Source: JARBUG01 sp035628915
GTDB lineage: Bacteria > Bacillota > Sulfobacillia > Symbiobacteriales > Symbiobacteriaceae
Assembly (NCBI GenBank): GCA_035628915.1
Contig: DASPIW010000051.1
Span: 1-48,601 of the forward strand
DNA: 48,601 nt
Direction: 5' to 3'
The position numbers were made by a program, and so were the translations under genes. The notes under the pieces are model-generated. The model was not told the DNA's origin and did not search any database. It saw nothing but the letters and a program-made list of their open reading frames with translations. Position 1 is the stretch's first letter. Each line of letters opens with the position of its first letter. This document shows, one piece after another, positions 1 through 8,362 of this stretch.

Positions 1-233
1 CCTTCAATTGAGGACATTTTGACGCTGGTGCGTGAAGAACTGATCGACAGGGGTGCTTCCCAGGGTGTCGCAGGCGGGCGGTGTGCTTCCCGTCCCCCAG
101 GCAGGCCCAAGGCAGCCTAACCAGCGACATTTTGCCGCCGCCGGCGTGAAACGACTCACACGAATTCCCCTGCACCCCAAGGCTAGCGCCGCCTGTGGGG
201 TCCTTCTGCTTACGAAAAGGGCCAAAGTACAGC

Positions 234-275
234 AATCGGCCCCGGGCGCTCGCCAGGCGAGCCCCGGGGCCGATT
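234..275. repeat. Long GC-rich inverted repeat
   Basis: Two 21-nt arms beginning AATCGGCCCCGGG and ending CCCGGGGCCGATT pair as 13 bp, a one-base bulge and 7 bp, with almost no loop. There is no adjacent T-run on either strand, so this is a cruciform or extended hairpin and not a clear terminator. Confidence 0.6.
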
Positions 276-380
276 CGTTGCTGCCGCGCTGTCTCGGACG
301 AACTCTGTTATGCTTTGATAATTGAAATAATTCGCTCGTGTTCACTTCCCTGGACGCGTGACGTCCGAAGCAACACAGCG

Positions 381-413
381 AAAAGCGACCTCCCCGGCGT
401 ACCAGGGAGGGTC
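381..413 (-). terminator. Probable intrinsic terminator of the first coiled-coil gene
   Basis: Read leftward, the stem GACC-TCCC-GG pairs with GG-GGAGGTC (one bulge, one mismatch) and is followed by GCTTTTTCG. It starts 8 nt past the stop of the gene at 421-744. Confidence 0.5.
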
Positions 414-420
414 GATTCCG

Positions 421-744
421 TCACGCCTGCCGGCGCTTGAGCTTCTCGATTTCGCGCTCTTGTTCGAGGTAGCGCTTCTTCATGAGATCGACGTCGACTT
501 CAACGTCAAAGAGCCGTTCACTCAGCTCCTTGCGTAGACCGGCGATCTCACCCTTGAGCTCCGACCTAAGATCAGCGATCTCTCCTTTGAGCTCCACTCT
601 GAGACCAGCAAGCTCCCCTTTGACCTCGCCCATCTCTTTGCGCAGGCCTTTAACATCGGCCGACAACTCCTCCAGCCTTGAAAGCACCGTACGCAGCAGT
701 TCCTGTGCCTCGTCCAACAGAGACCCAACTTTCACCCAGAACAT
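421..744 (-). CDS. Small hendecad-repeat coiled-coil protein
   Basis: This is a 107-residue, highly charged protein of unknown function. Nearly the whole length is predicted coiled coil by eye. Residues from about 40 to 75 contain three successive 11-residue units of the form L-K-G-E-I-A-x-L-R-x-E, a hendecad pattern typical of extended parallel helices. No signal peptide or membrane segment is seen. It ends in a basic tail, REIEKLKRRQA, that closely resembles the end of the upstream neighbour (773-1030), so the two are likely related partners. Start support is weak (GGAAC upstream of ATG; a GTG four codons in is also possible). A structural or scaffold role is inference only. Confidence 0.6.
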   Translation of the reverse strand: MFWVKVGSLLDEAQELLRTVLSRLEELSADVKGLRKEMGEVKGELAGLRVELKGEIADLRSELKGEIAGLRKELSERLFDVEVDVDLMKKRYLEQEREIEKLKRRQA

Positions 745-772
745 CTGTTCCCATATATTGGACAGACAGGCA

Positions 773-1030
773 TCAGATTCCTGCAGAGGTGGGAGGCTGT
801 TGCCCCTGGTTCCGCTTCAGCTTTTCGATGGCCCGGTTTTGCCGCTTGTAGGCGTCCGACACAGCATTGAGCCGCTCGTCGATCTCATCGAGCTGATCGA
901 GGACGGCCAGGAGGGATTCCTTCTGATGCAGCTCCCCTATGCGTCCCTTCAACGCGCCGACTGCAGCCTTCACGCCCTCAAGTCCCTCCAGAGCAGCCCG
1001 CGTCCACCTACTGTACTCCTCCACCACCAT
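773..1030 (-). CDS. Small coiled-coil protein, partner of the downstream gene
   Basis: This is an 85-residue helical, charged protein of unknown function. The sequence from about residue 10 to 75 shows heptad-like leucine/isoleucine spacing. The C-terminal motif YKRQNRAIEKLKRNQ matches YLEQEREIEKLKRRQ of the gene 28 nt downstream, which suggests an ancient duplication or a shared binding site. The start is chosen at the ATG behind AGGTGAG; GTG codons 1 and 2 further in fit the GAGGTG sequence equally well. An in-frame ATG 8 codons upstream has no ribosome binding site. The two genes are probably one transcript. Confidence 0.55.
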   Translation of the reverse strand: MVVEEYSRWTRAALEGLEGVKAAVGALKGRIGELHQKESLLAVLDQLDEIDERLNAVSDAYKRQNRAIEKLKRNQGQQPPTSAGI

Positions 1031-1395
1031 CACCTCACCTGTAGTATGAGGCAATGGCGGTGCGTACTACCAGCCCCCGGGGCTCATGTAGCGGAGGCGT
1101 CGCGCCAGCCCGGCGCACACTGCGTCACTGATCCCCGTCCAGCAAGAACGCGCCGGAGCGGGAGGTCCGGGTCAAGTTCAAGGTATCGTTCTCCCAGACG
1201 GTGACTCGCTACTCCCCGTTCCTTTCAGCCGGGGCGGCGGCCGTACTCCGGGCCAACGCACATCGCTTCTCTCCTTTGGAGACGTAGTGGGATTCCATCG
1301 ACTACATTGAACGGCAAAGAATCGTGAGGACCGGCTCGGAGATCGAGCCGGTCCATGCGCGCCTTCCCTGCTTGGGGAGGCTTATTGTGTTCGCA
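1031..1395. other. Intergenic region
   Basis: There is no supported gene of normal size. On the minus strand a 12-codon frame begins at ATG behind AAAGGAGAG (around 1265-1228) and could be a leader peptide, but nothing else supports it. The phosphohexomutase terminator lies at 1328-1354. Confidence 0.4.
1328..1354 (-). terminator. Terminator of the phosphohexomutase gene
   Basis: A perfect 11-bp stem, GGACCGGCTCG / CGAGCCGGTCC, has a 5-nt loop and lies about 40 nt past the stop. The following leftward sequence (ACGATTCTTTG) is only moderately T-rich. Confidence 0.55.
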
Positions 1396-3105
1396 TTACA
1401 TCAAGTCCATGCGCTTCAATACACCGGTCCGCACGGCCTTAAGCAGTTCCTCGGCCTCGGCCACGCTGCCGGCCTGCACGGAGACGTAGATCTTCAGCTT
1501 GGGCTCCGTGCCGGAGGGCCGCACCATGACGAAGCCGCCATCGGCAAACCGGTAGTGCAGGACTTCAGCCCGGCCCAGCTCAAGCCGATACCGCCGGCCT
1601 GTAGCCAGGTCGATCCCCTCGCCCTTAGCGTAGTCATCGGCGAAGGCAATAGGAAGACCGGCGAAAATACCGGGCGGGTCCTGGCGGAGGGCGGACATCA
1701 TGGCTCCAATGCGCTCCTGCCCTTCCTTGCCCGGCAGCGTCACGTTATACAGGTCCTCCTGGAAGAAGCCACAGCGCTTCCAAATCTGCTCCAGGGCGTC
1801 GAAGAGCGTCCGCCCATGCGCATTCTGATAGGCCACGGCGTCAGCCAGCATGGCCGCGGCCATGACGGCGTCCTTGTCGCGCACGAAGGTGGCGCCCAGG
1901 TAGCCGTAGGACTCCTCAAACCCGAAGAGGAAGGTGTGCGAGCCGGTCTCCTCGAACTCCCGGATCTTGTCGCCGATGAACTTAAAGCCGGTATGGGTGT
2001 CCAGCAGCGCCACGCCGTGGTCCCGGCAGAGGGGCTCGATCATGTTCGAGGTCGCGATAGTCTTGATGACAGCGCCGTTGGCCGGCAGTGTCCCGTTCTC
2101 CTGCCGGCTGGCGAGCACGTAGTCCACCAGAATTGCCCCGATCTGGTTGCCCGTCAGGAGGCGGTACCGGCCGGCGTGGTCCCGGAGCATGACGCCGAGC
2201 CGGTCCGCATCCGGATCAGTGGCCATGATGACGTCGGGCTGCTCTCGCTCTGCCTGTTTGAGCGCTAGCTCGAAGACGGCCGGTTCTTCGGGGTTGGGGG
2301 ACTTCACGGTGGAGAACTCCGGGTCAGGGAGTTCCTGCTCCGCCACGACGCTGACCTGGAAGCCGGCTTCGGCAAGGACCTTTCGGACCGGTATGTTCCC
2401 CGTGCCGTGCAGGGGGCTATACAGGATATTGATGTGATGGCGCAGCGCCCGATCGCTGGTGATGAGGGCGAGGATCTGGTCGTAGTAGGCCCGGTCGACC
2501 CAGGGGGCAACGGACCGGAGCAGGCCCCTGGCCCGGGCCTCCTCCTCCGCCATGGGGTGGATGGTAGTGATCTCTGTGATGGCCCGGATGCGCTCCTGAA
2601 TGGCGGAGGCCCGCTCAGGGGGAACCTGGCAGCCGTCGCTCCAGTAGACCTTATAGCCGTTGTATTCCTTGGGGTTGTGGCTCGCAGTGATGACGATGCC
2701 GGCGGTGGCCCCCAGGAAGCGGACGGCGAAGGAGAGCATGGGGGTCGGGCGGAGGTCGTCCCAGAGGAAGGCGGCAATGCCGTTGGCGTTGAGCGTGAGT
2801 GCAGCTTCGAGCGCGAACTCCTTGGAGAAGCGCCGGCAGTCGTGGGCGATGACGACGCTCTTGGCATTGCTGGCCACGGCGTTGATGTAGTCCGCCAGGC
2901 CCTGGGTGGCGTGACGAACGACGTACCGGTTCATCCGGTTGGTGCCGGCGGCGATGATGCCGCGCAGGCCGCCGGTGCCGAATTCGAGGTCGCGGCAGAA
3001 GCGTTCTTCAATATCTGCAGGGGGTGGGGCGAGTTCTGCGCGGGAGGCTTCGTCGAAGTAAGGATGAGAGGCCCAGAGTATAGCTGTCTGTTCTACGAGC
3101 GACAC
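1396..3105 (-). CDS. pgcA: Phospho-sugar mutase (phosphoglucomutase/phosphomannomutase)
   Basis: This cytoplasmic enzyme of about 569 residues interconverts hexose 6- and 1-phosphates and would feed glucose-1-phosphate to the GalU encoded in this window. All four signature elements of the alpha-D-phosphohexomutase family are visible: the phosphoserine loop TASHNP (about 140-145), the metal loop DPDADRLG (about 297-304), the sugar-binding GFEESYGY, and the phosphate-binding SGTEPKLKIYV near the C-terminus. Length and the GFEESYGY form fit the PgcA/PGM2 branch and not short PMM. The GTG start is preferred because AAGGAG lies 9 nt upstream; the ATG three codons earlier abuts that Shine-Dalgarno sequence. 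Substrate preference (glucose or mannose) cannot be read from the sequence. Confidence 0.93.
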   Translation of the reverse strand: MSLVEQTAILWASHPYFDEASRAELAPPPADIEERFCRDLEFGTGGLRGIIAAGTNRMNRYVVRHATQGLADYINAVASNAKSVVIAHDCRRFSKEFALEAALTLNANGIAAFLWDDLRPTPMLSFAVRFLGATAGIVITASHNPKEYNGYKVYWSDGCQVPPERASAIQERIRAITEITTIHPMAEEEARARGLLRSVAPWVDRAYYDQILALITSDRALRHHINILYSPLHGTGNIPVRKVLAEAGFQVSVVAEQELPDPEFSTVKSPNPEEPAVFELALKQAEREQPDVIMATDPDADRLGVMLRDHAGRYRLLTGNQIGAILVDYVLASRQENGTLPANGAVIKTIATSNMIEPLCRDHGVALLDTHTGFKFIGDKIREFEETGSHTFLFGFEESYGYLGATFVRDKDAVMAAAMLADAVAYQNAHGRTLFDALEQIWKRCGFFQEDLYNVTLPGKEGQERIGAMMSALRQDPPGIFAGLPIAFADDYAKGEGIDLATGRRYRLELGRAEVLHYRFADGGFVMVRPSGTEPKLKIYVSVQAGSVAEAEELLKAVRTGVLKRMDLM

Positions 3106-3474
3106 GAGTTGCATCTCCTTTAGCCGGATCTCAACTGTACCTGTGTCGATTCTTCGGGCAGCCGTAGAATCCTGCTTCCAGTGGCAGGAACGCCCATTCA
3201 TCACGCCGAACCTACGGACGAGTTACCTAGGCGAAACGACTTTGGACAGTACGAATGGCACCCTCGCAAAACAAGACGAGTCTGCTCATGCCGGAGATCA
3301 CCTTATGCCGGTCCTCCGGAGACTCGACTTATGGGGCCAAACGGTGGCATCGATCGCCTCGATAGCCCTTGAGTGTGCGTTCTGGCTCATCGGGCTACAA
3401 CTGGAAGGCACTCCCGTCCGGATCGGGCTTAGGTGAATAAGGCAAATACCATCGGCGGTCAGAAAGGGTGATTA
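3106..3474. other. Intergenic region between divergent genes
   Basis: These 369 bases separate the leftward mutase from the rightward methyltransferase and should hold both promoters. I found no consensus sigma-A pair that I can support, and the short frames present lack ribosome binding sites. Confidence 0.4.
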
Positions 3475-4401
3475 TTGAGCTTGGAACTGAAGGCAAACGA
3501 ACTGGTTGGCCGATATATAGCCAACTATGGAATTGCTAACGGGACTGAAGTTACCCAAGAAATGGTCCTGAGGCACTGGGAGTTGGAGCGCCGTTTGACT
3601 CGCGAACTTCTCGAATCAAATGCCGATAATCGCTGGGAAGTTTTCGAACGTTGCTACACAAACCTTTATGAAGAGATCAATTGGGTCAATCAGCCCCGGA
3701 CAAATGGCGTTGTTTCGACACGATACCAGGATTGGGCGGATGCAATTGGTTTACCGCAGAAACGAATCTATGAAGTAGGATCTGGGCGAGGCGAACTGAT
3801 CACCTATCTAGCTAAGCTCGGTCACAGATGCCTAGCGACTGAAGTGACACGAGAAAGAGGGAAAAAATGGGCTAAAGATCAACTATCGAATCTTGAATGG
3901 GGTGTCACTGACGGTGTGCACCTCGAGAGGTTTGCGGCTGAGTCGCACTTTGATGTAGTGATCTCGGACCAGGTCATCGAACACTTGCATCCCGATGACA
4001 TCGTCGACCACTTTCAAGGTGCATTCCATATTCTCAAGCCGGGTGGAAGATACATTTTTTCGACGCCTCATGCGTCGGTCGGTCCGTGTGACATCTCAGG
4101 CATCATGGGATATGACACTCCTATGGGGATGCACTTAAAGGAGTACACGTACAAGGAGCTATGTAGTGCGGCCCAATCAGCCGGGTTCTCCAAACTCATG
4201 GCTGTTTTCAGAGTGCCCGGTTCAATTCGGACACGACTTGGTTGGCCTAAGCCTCGGAAGAGCCGCCTCTACCTAAGCTACTTACTCGTTGTAGAGGAGT
4301 TGCTCATGACATTGAGGCCCTCGAAGCTCAGGCGTATGCTTGCAAGAACTATGCGGGTGGCTCTGTTTAGTCCGTCAGCGTTTTTGGTAGCCGAAAAATG
4401 A
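3475..4401 (+). CDS. Class I SAM-dependent methyltransferase
   Basis: This 308-residue soluble protein has a Rossmann methyltransferase core. Motif I is YEVGSGRGEL at about 99-108, an acidic residue follows in LATEV, and the post-motif strand reads FDVVISDQVIEHL (about 163-175), then LKPGGRYIFSTPH. This is the Methyltransf_11/UbiE-like pattern. The target is unknown; proximity to the EPS locus suggests a sugar or lipid carrier, but that is inference. TTG is the start, with AAAGGGTG 6 nt upstream. The gene is visibly more AT-rich than the mutase next to it, which suggests separate acquisition. It stands alone between the mutase and the dead IS element, transcribed away from the mutase. Confidence 0.85.
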   Translation: MSLELKANELVGRYIANYGIANGTEVTQEMVLRHWELERRLTRELLESNADNRWEVFERCYTNLYEEINWVNQPRTNGVVSTRYQDWADAIGLPQKRIYEVGSGRGELITYLAKLGHRCLATEVTRERGKKWAKDQLSNLEWGVTDGVHLERFAAESHFDVVISDQVIEHLHPDDIVDHFQGAFHILKPGGRYIFSTPHASVGPCDISGIMGYDTPMGMHLKEYTYKELCSAAQSAGFSKLMAVFRVPGSIRTRLGWPKPRKSRLYLSYLLVVEELLMTLRPSKLRRMLARTMRVALFSPSAFLVAEK

Positions 4402-4516
4402 GTTCACAGCATAATCTGTGGCTATTCCCGTCGCCGCCTTGCTGTTCCGTCTCTAGATCGTAGAATGTAGAGCAGATAGCTTGTCGATTCTTACGACCGA
4501 AAAAAGTGTCGCGGCC

Positions 4517-4592
4517 GGCGCTGGTTGGCGCCGAAACGACGGACGCCGTTGGCATCCAGCACTGCCGGGTGCCGCTGGCACCAAACTAAACG
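4517..4592. repeat. Left terminal repeats of the IS21-like element (degenerate)
   Basis: Three units of about 24-26 nt begin at 4517, 4542 and 4569 and share the core TTGGC(G/A)(C/T)C followed by GAAACGAC-like sequence. The first unit matches the TTTGCCCCGAAACG core of the opposite end. Confidence 0.45.
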
Positions 4593-4623
4593 ACCCCAGT
4601 CAGGAAAACCTGTACTGGGGTCG
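4591..4623 (-). terminator. Terminator after the ATPase gene
   Basis: The stem CGACCCCAGT(A)CAGG / CCTGACTGGGGTCG has a 4-nt loop and is followed leftward by GTTTAGTTTGG. It lies just past the ATPase stop at 4632. Confidence 0.6.
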
Positions 4624-4631
4624 TGCTGTTT

Positions 4632-5573
4632 CTACCATCCGGCGGCCGCCCGATCGGCCTCGTCAAACTCGCTGGCCACCCGCCGGACGCTGGCCTCGTC
4701 GACGACCTTGTGGTCCCTAGTTCGGGCATCCAGAAGGCAACTGGCGCAGAAGGCGTTAATGAGCCGGGGAACGCCACGCGTCAGCGTTGCCAAGGCGCTC
4801 ACAGCCTGCTCCGAGAAGATTGGACAGCTTGCGCCGGCCAGGCGCATGTGGTGCTCGATGTAAGTGCCTACCTGCTCCTGAGGCAGCCCGCTCAGGTGAT
4901 AGCGCACCTGGACCCTCTGCGCCAGTGCCTCAAAGGTCCGCATCTTGAGCTTGTTTATGATCAACTGGAATTGGAGGTTTTGATCAACGAAAATTCCTTG
5001 GTCTGATCATCGGGAACTCCCTGGTGTGATCATCAAGAATTCCTTGGTCTGACCTGGAAATTCTCGCTTCCCGCGGAGCTCTGGCTGGCCGACCAAAACG
5101 AAGCTAATCGGTGAGGCCGAGTCAAAGTGGAAGTTCAGGATGAATCGGATCTCCTGGAGCATGTCCGGCGCCAGCAGGTGGGCCTCATCCAGAACAACCA
5201 CGGGCTGGCGGCCCTGTGTCCGGTATCCCTCCAGTAAGGTGGCCTCGAACATCCGCTTTGCTTCCCGACCGTGAAACGGTGCCTGAAGGCCGAGTTGGGT
5301 GAGCACGTCCCTGTAGAACGAGCGTGGGTTCAACTCAGCGTCGGCTATGTAAACAAACTGGCGCTGGGTGCGGTCAAGTTGGTCGTAGAGTGCCCGAACG
5401 GCGGTCGACTTGCCGGCCCCAACCTCACCCGTAATGACGCCGAAGGCCCGGGTCCGGATGATGTACTGCAACCGGGCGATGAGCTCCTGGTGCTGCTGCG
5501 ACGGAAAGAGCTGGCTGGTCGCCAGGTCTTTGCGGAACGGCTGGCTGTGCAACCCGAAGTACTCACTGAGCAT
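4632..5573 (-). pseudogene. AAA+ transposition ATPase (ExeA/TniB/IstB-type), interrupted
   Basis: The N-terminal part (5573-5067) starts LSEYFGLHSQPF, with Walker A GEVGAGKS and Walker B VVVLDEAH, followed by sensor-like VLVGQPELRGK. The C-terminal part (4949-4632) resumes with LKMRTFEALAQRVQ and the ExeA-type RYHLSGL and GVPRLINAFC motifs. Between them, 117 bp of foreign 23-nt repeats add residues REFPGQTKEF and then a stop. Removing the insert restores one 274-codon frame, the usual size for this family. The intact protein would have bound ATP and selected target DNA for the transposase. Its ATG overlaps the ancestral end of the transposase frame by 11 nt, a sign of translational coupling. 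Confidence 0.85.
4950..5066. repeat. Insert of four 23-bp tandem repeats inside the ATPase gene
   Basis: Units at 4959-4981, 4982-5004, 5005-5027 and 5028-5050 each start GATCA and carry a GGAATTCC-TTGGTCT-like core. The period is exactly 23. The pattern resembles terminal repeats of a different IS21-family element. The insert is flanked by CTT on both sides (4944-4946 or 4950-4952, and 5067-5069), possibly a short target duplication. Confidence 0.7.
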
Positions 5574-6881
5574 GCGGCTTGCCCTCCCCGCTCATGAGAC
5601 GGCTAAAGTGGGTCTGGCCCAACTCCTGCTGGACCCGCTCCTCATGCTGCTTCTTGGCCAGGGCCAGGTAGTTCACCCTGTCGCCGGCGCCGGTGATGTC
5701 GTCAGTCGCTCAACCTCCCGACGGCGCTTACGGTGCAGTTCGACTGGGGTCGGGTCTGGGTACCGCTGGCCGTCGAGCCAGATCTGGATCTGACTCAAGT
5801 CGAAGGGGTCGTAGCGCAGGGTCGCCTTCCGACCCGCCAGAGCAGGGTCCACCTCGTAGTAGTTATGGTCGACCTCCACGTGGTAGTCGATGTTCACCTT
5901 GGCCTTTCGCCACTCGGCATACTCAAACCGGTGGGGCGGGAGTGGACGAAGCGCCGGCTTGTCGAGCGACTCATACAGCGTACGCCGTGAACCGTCAAGC
6001 TTCTGGAACCGCTTGTTGTTCAGCGTATCGAGCAGGCCACGGATGGCTTCGTTGAGTTCCGACAGACTGAAGAACGTGCGGTTACGAAGTGGCGCCAAGA
6101 TCCACCGCTCCACCACCTGGACCGCGTTTTCGACCTTCGCTTTATCCCTGGGCTTGTACGGCCGGGCAGGAATGATGACAGTGCCGTAATGGGTGGCCAT
6201 CTCCTGGTAGGTAGGATTAAGATCTGGCTCATAGCGGCACGGTCGTTTTACGCCTGCCTTCGGGTTGTCCGGAACAACCATCTCGGGCACACCACCGATG
6301 AACTCAAACATGTCGCAGTGGCAGCTGATCCAGGCCCGCAAATCCTGAGACCAGACGGCCTTGGCGAACGTGTAGTTGCTGGCCGACAGGGCCGAAACGA
6401 AAACAGAGGCTTCGCGGGTCTCGCCCGTTTCACGGTTGACCACAACCGGTATGGTTGGGCCCGCGAAGTCAACCTGTATCCGCTCACCGGCCCGGTGATG
6501 GTGGCGGAGCACCACATCCAGCTTGCTCTGCCAGTCACGGTACCGCTGAGTAAGCTGGGTGTACTGAACCCCGCCGGGGTGAGCTTGCTTGTACTCTAGC
6601 CACGGCAACTGAAGGGTGACCCCCTTCCGTTGCAACTGCTTGTGAATGTAGGCCAGGTCCGGCTCTGGTCGATTCTTGGGCAGCTCAGGGCCATGGGGAT
6701 ACAGCTTTGCCTCCAGTGCGGCGTCGTCCAAGTCAGGAATGGGCCACGAAAGCCCGGCTTCCTCGGCTCGTCGCAACATGCCCAGTACGGTGCTGTGCGA
6801 GACGGACAGGCTATGGGCGATCTGACGGGCCGCCAGGCCCAGTTCCCACTTCAGGCGGAGTACTTCCTTGATTTTGCGCAT
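5563..6881 (-). pseudogene. IS21-family (IstA-like) DDE transposase, frameshifted near its C-terminus
   Basis: The protein begins MRKIKEVLRLKWELGLAARQ (helix-turn-helix) and has an integrase core: IQVDFAGPT carries the first catalytic Asp, VPEMVVPDNPKAG the second, and RPYKPRDKAKVENAVQ the catalytic Glu. The start is the ATG behind AGGAGG; an ATG seven codons upstream lacks a binding site. The frame stops at 5673 after LTTSPAPATG. In the alternative frame the natural continuation DDITGAGDRVNYLALAKKQ runs on to 5563 and overlaps the ATPase start. Restoring one G near 5700-5703 rejoins both, which implies a single-base deletion removing about 45 residues. Programmed frameshifting is less likely, since no slippery heptamer is visible. 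Confidence 0.85.
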
Positions 6882-7006
6882 AGACAGCCTCCTGTTTGGC
6901 ATGGCCCGCAGTCGCCCTCCTGTTGTGATTGGTTATCCACAACTTCCAGAAGGCGCCGCAAAGCCCTGCGAGGTGCCCAACGCCGCTCCGCTCTAAGGCT
7001 CAGGCC

Positions 7007-7121
7007 GGTCGAATTCCACCGAAACGACTGGTCGATTTCCGCCGTAACAGGTGGTCGATTTGCCCCGAAACGCGTGGACGGATTCGACCGAAATGGGTGG
7101 TCGAATCCGTCCGAAATACGC
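7007..7121. repeat. Five 23-bp tandem repeats at the transposase-proximal end
   Basis: Units start at 7007, 7030, 7053, 7076 and 7099. The consensus is GGTCGA-TTCC-CCGAAACG-GT with exact 23-nt spacing and no spacers. This fits transposase binding sites of IS21-type ends, and the array lies between the transposase start and the zinc-ribbon gene. Confidence 0.8.
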
Positions 7122-7152
7122 ACCGGGCGATGGACATAGTCTGTGGGCTGGC

Positions 7153-7767
7153 TCAGAGGTAGGGCGGACCCCCGAAAAGGCTGTTCAGAAAGGCGTACAG
7201 GCCCGGGTGGCTCCGGTCCAGCCGCCCCACCTGGTGCTGCAGCAGGTGACCGGTTTGACGGAGGAACGTGAGCAGGTCTACGGCGGTCACGTCAGCGGGC
7301 TTGAGCCCGGCGATGTCCAGTGCTGGCGCGGCTTGTGCGATCCACCCGACCGGCTCGGCCCCTCGCCCGGCGGCCCAGGACACGGCACGCTTGAACCAGC
7401 GAAGTAACGTTCGGACGGAGACCACGCTCACTGCCGGGGAACTCACGGCCATGGCGATCCGCTCCCAGGTCCAGCCGTCCAGCCGCCGCCAGATGGCCTT
7501 CTCCCGCAGGAGCGACACGAAGCGGGCGTAAGGCTTGAGGAAGTCCGGAAGCACTGACACCTTCCGCCCGCACTCCGGGCACTTCCACCGGTAGACGGGG
7601 ATCCGGACAAGCCGCCAGCGGCAGACGACGACGCGCCAATAGCGCCCATGCCGGTGAAGTGACTGGGCGTCGCAATGGACACACAGCAAGGGCAGGTCAG
7701 GACCAACCTGCCCATACCGTCGCAGATAGCCCTGGACGTTGTGCGCCAAGGGCAGTACGATGGACAT
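7153..7767 (-). CDS. Zinc-ribbon/HTH protein, probable mobile-element accessory (DUF6431-like)
   Basis: This protein has about 204 residues. Near the N-terminus two Cys pairs, CVHC (about 29-32) and CPEC (about 64-67), would form a zinc ribbon. They are followed by a helical region, LREKAIWRRLDGWTWERIA, and a helix-turn-helix-like segment ending VRTLLRWFKRA. The arrangement recalls InsA-type or TniQ-like DNA-binding accessory proteins; I believe DUF6431 is the matching family, from memory. It lies upstream of the IS21-like pair on the same strand, but outside its 23-bp repeats. The start is uncertain: ATG at 7767 has only a weak ACAGGA upstream, and a GTG 19 codons earlier is possible. A role in transposition is inference from context. 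Confidence 0.6.
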   Translation of the reverse strand: MSIVLPLAHNVQGYLRRYGQVGPDLPLLCVHCDAQSLHRHGRYWRVVVCRWRLVRIPVYRWKCPECGRKVSVLPDFLKPYARFVSLLREKAIWRRLDGWTWERIAMAVSSPAVSVVSVRTLLRWFKRAVSWAAGRGAEPVGWIAQAAPALDIAGLKPADVTAVDLLTFLRQTGHLLQHQVGRLDRSHPGLYAFLNSLFGGPPYL

Positions 7768-7923
7768 GGCAGGAACAGTCCTGTCCGAGTGGGAGAGCTC
7801 TCTGGGGGCCGGCGGCCAAACCATGCACCCCGGTGAGCTCTTTCTCGTTGCAGTTACACGCCCATCCTACAACACCCACCAGCACCTTGAGGCATGAAAT
7901 TCGTGCCATCTCCAAAATAACTT

Positions 7924-7949
7924 CGAGCAGGAGGGCGACCTCCTGCTCG
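7924..7949. other. Perfect hairpin with GCGA tetraloop
   Basis: The 11-bp stem CGAGCAGGAGG / CCTCCTGCTCG closes a GCGA loop of the GNRA type on the plus strand. Both flanks lack a T-run, so it may be a protein or RNA structural site and not a terminator. Confidence 0.5.
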
Positions 7950-8006
7950 TGCTATTTCCGTGCCAATATCCCCGCCAATTCGGCGCCACAGAGCCCGGGA
8001 CCCCAC

Positions 8007-8057
8007 AAAAAAGGGCTCCCGTAGCTCACGCGAAAACAATGAGCGACGGGAGCTCTT
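8007..8057 (-). terminator. Intrinsic terminator, second behind the EPS operon
   Basis: Read leftward, GCTCCCGT and GCTCA pair with their complements (one mismatch, 11-nt loop), then CC and TTTTTT follow. It could back up the terminator at 8363-8407. Confidence 0.7.
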
Positions 8058-8362
8058 CTATTTGCCGTAAACAAAGGGCCGAACGCGCAACCCAAGTGAA
8101 GAACTCCTTCCGCTGAACGAATGGGATCCGTAGGAAGTGAGCAGACGCTGACCACTGCAAGACACGTGCAGCGCGTCTGGGTTTATCAAGCAATGATAGC
8201 ATCCTGGTGACCCGCAAGGTTCCAGTGTGCCACTGCCGGTGAGCGCTATGTACTGAAACGATGCGGTCCAACGAGCTCCAGGGGCCCCATGTCTCCCACG
8301 CGTTTGCATTGAGTTTCGGTTGCTCCTTTAATGGCCGAATGTCATTATGAAAGACTGCGCGG

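Larger units (their letters stand above)
1..420. other. Intergenic stretch at window start, no convincing gene
   Basis: I see no reading frame here with protein-like composition and a ribosome binding site. It holds a long GC-rich inverted repeat (234-275) and the probable terminator of the first leftward gene (381-413). The left edge may cut a gene that lies outside the window. Confidence 0.5.
4402..4631. other. Intergenic region and outer end of the IS21-like element
   Basis: No gene is seen. The right part holds degenerate 23-26 nt repeats (4517-4592) and a terminator hairpin (4591-4623), both interpreted as the end of the neighbouring element. Confidence 0.5.
4517..7121 (-). mobile_element. 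Decayed IS21-like element with multiple terminal repeats
   Basis: An IstA-like DDE transposase and an AAA+ ATPase gene lie head to tail with an 11-nt overlap in the ancestral frame, bounded by short tandem repeats: five 23-nt units at 7007-7121 and three degenerate ones at 4517-4592. Blocks of 20-25 bp terminal repeats that bind the transposase are known from the IS21 family. Both genes are broken, so the element should be immobile by itself. The exact tips and the target duplication cannot be fixed by eye. Confidence 0.75.

Noticed and set aside
234..275. Hairpin as a rho-independent terminator
   Set aside because: No T-run follows on either strand and no gene ends next to it within the window.
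3143..3436. 97-codon plus-strand frame between the mutase and the methyltransferase
   Set aside because: No binding site, overlaps the mutase promoter region, and shows no recognisable features.
7007..7121. Regular 23-nt repeats as a CRISPR array
   Set aside because: Units are directly adjacent with no unique spacers and no cas genes; they fit IS21-type transposase binding sites.
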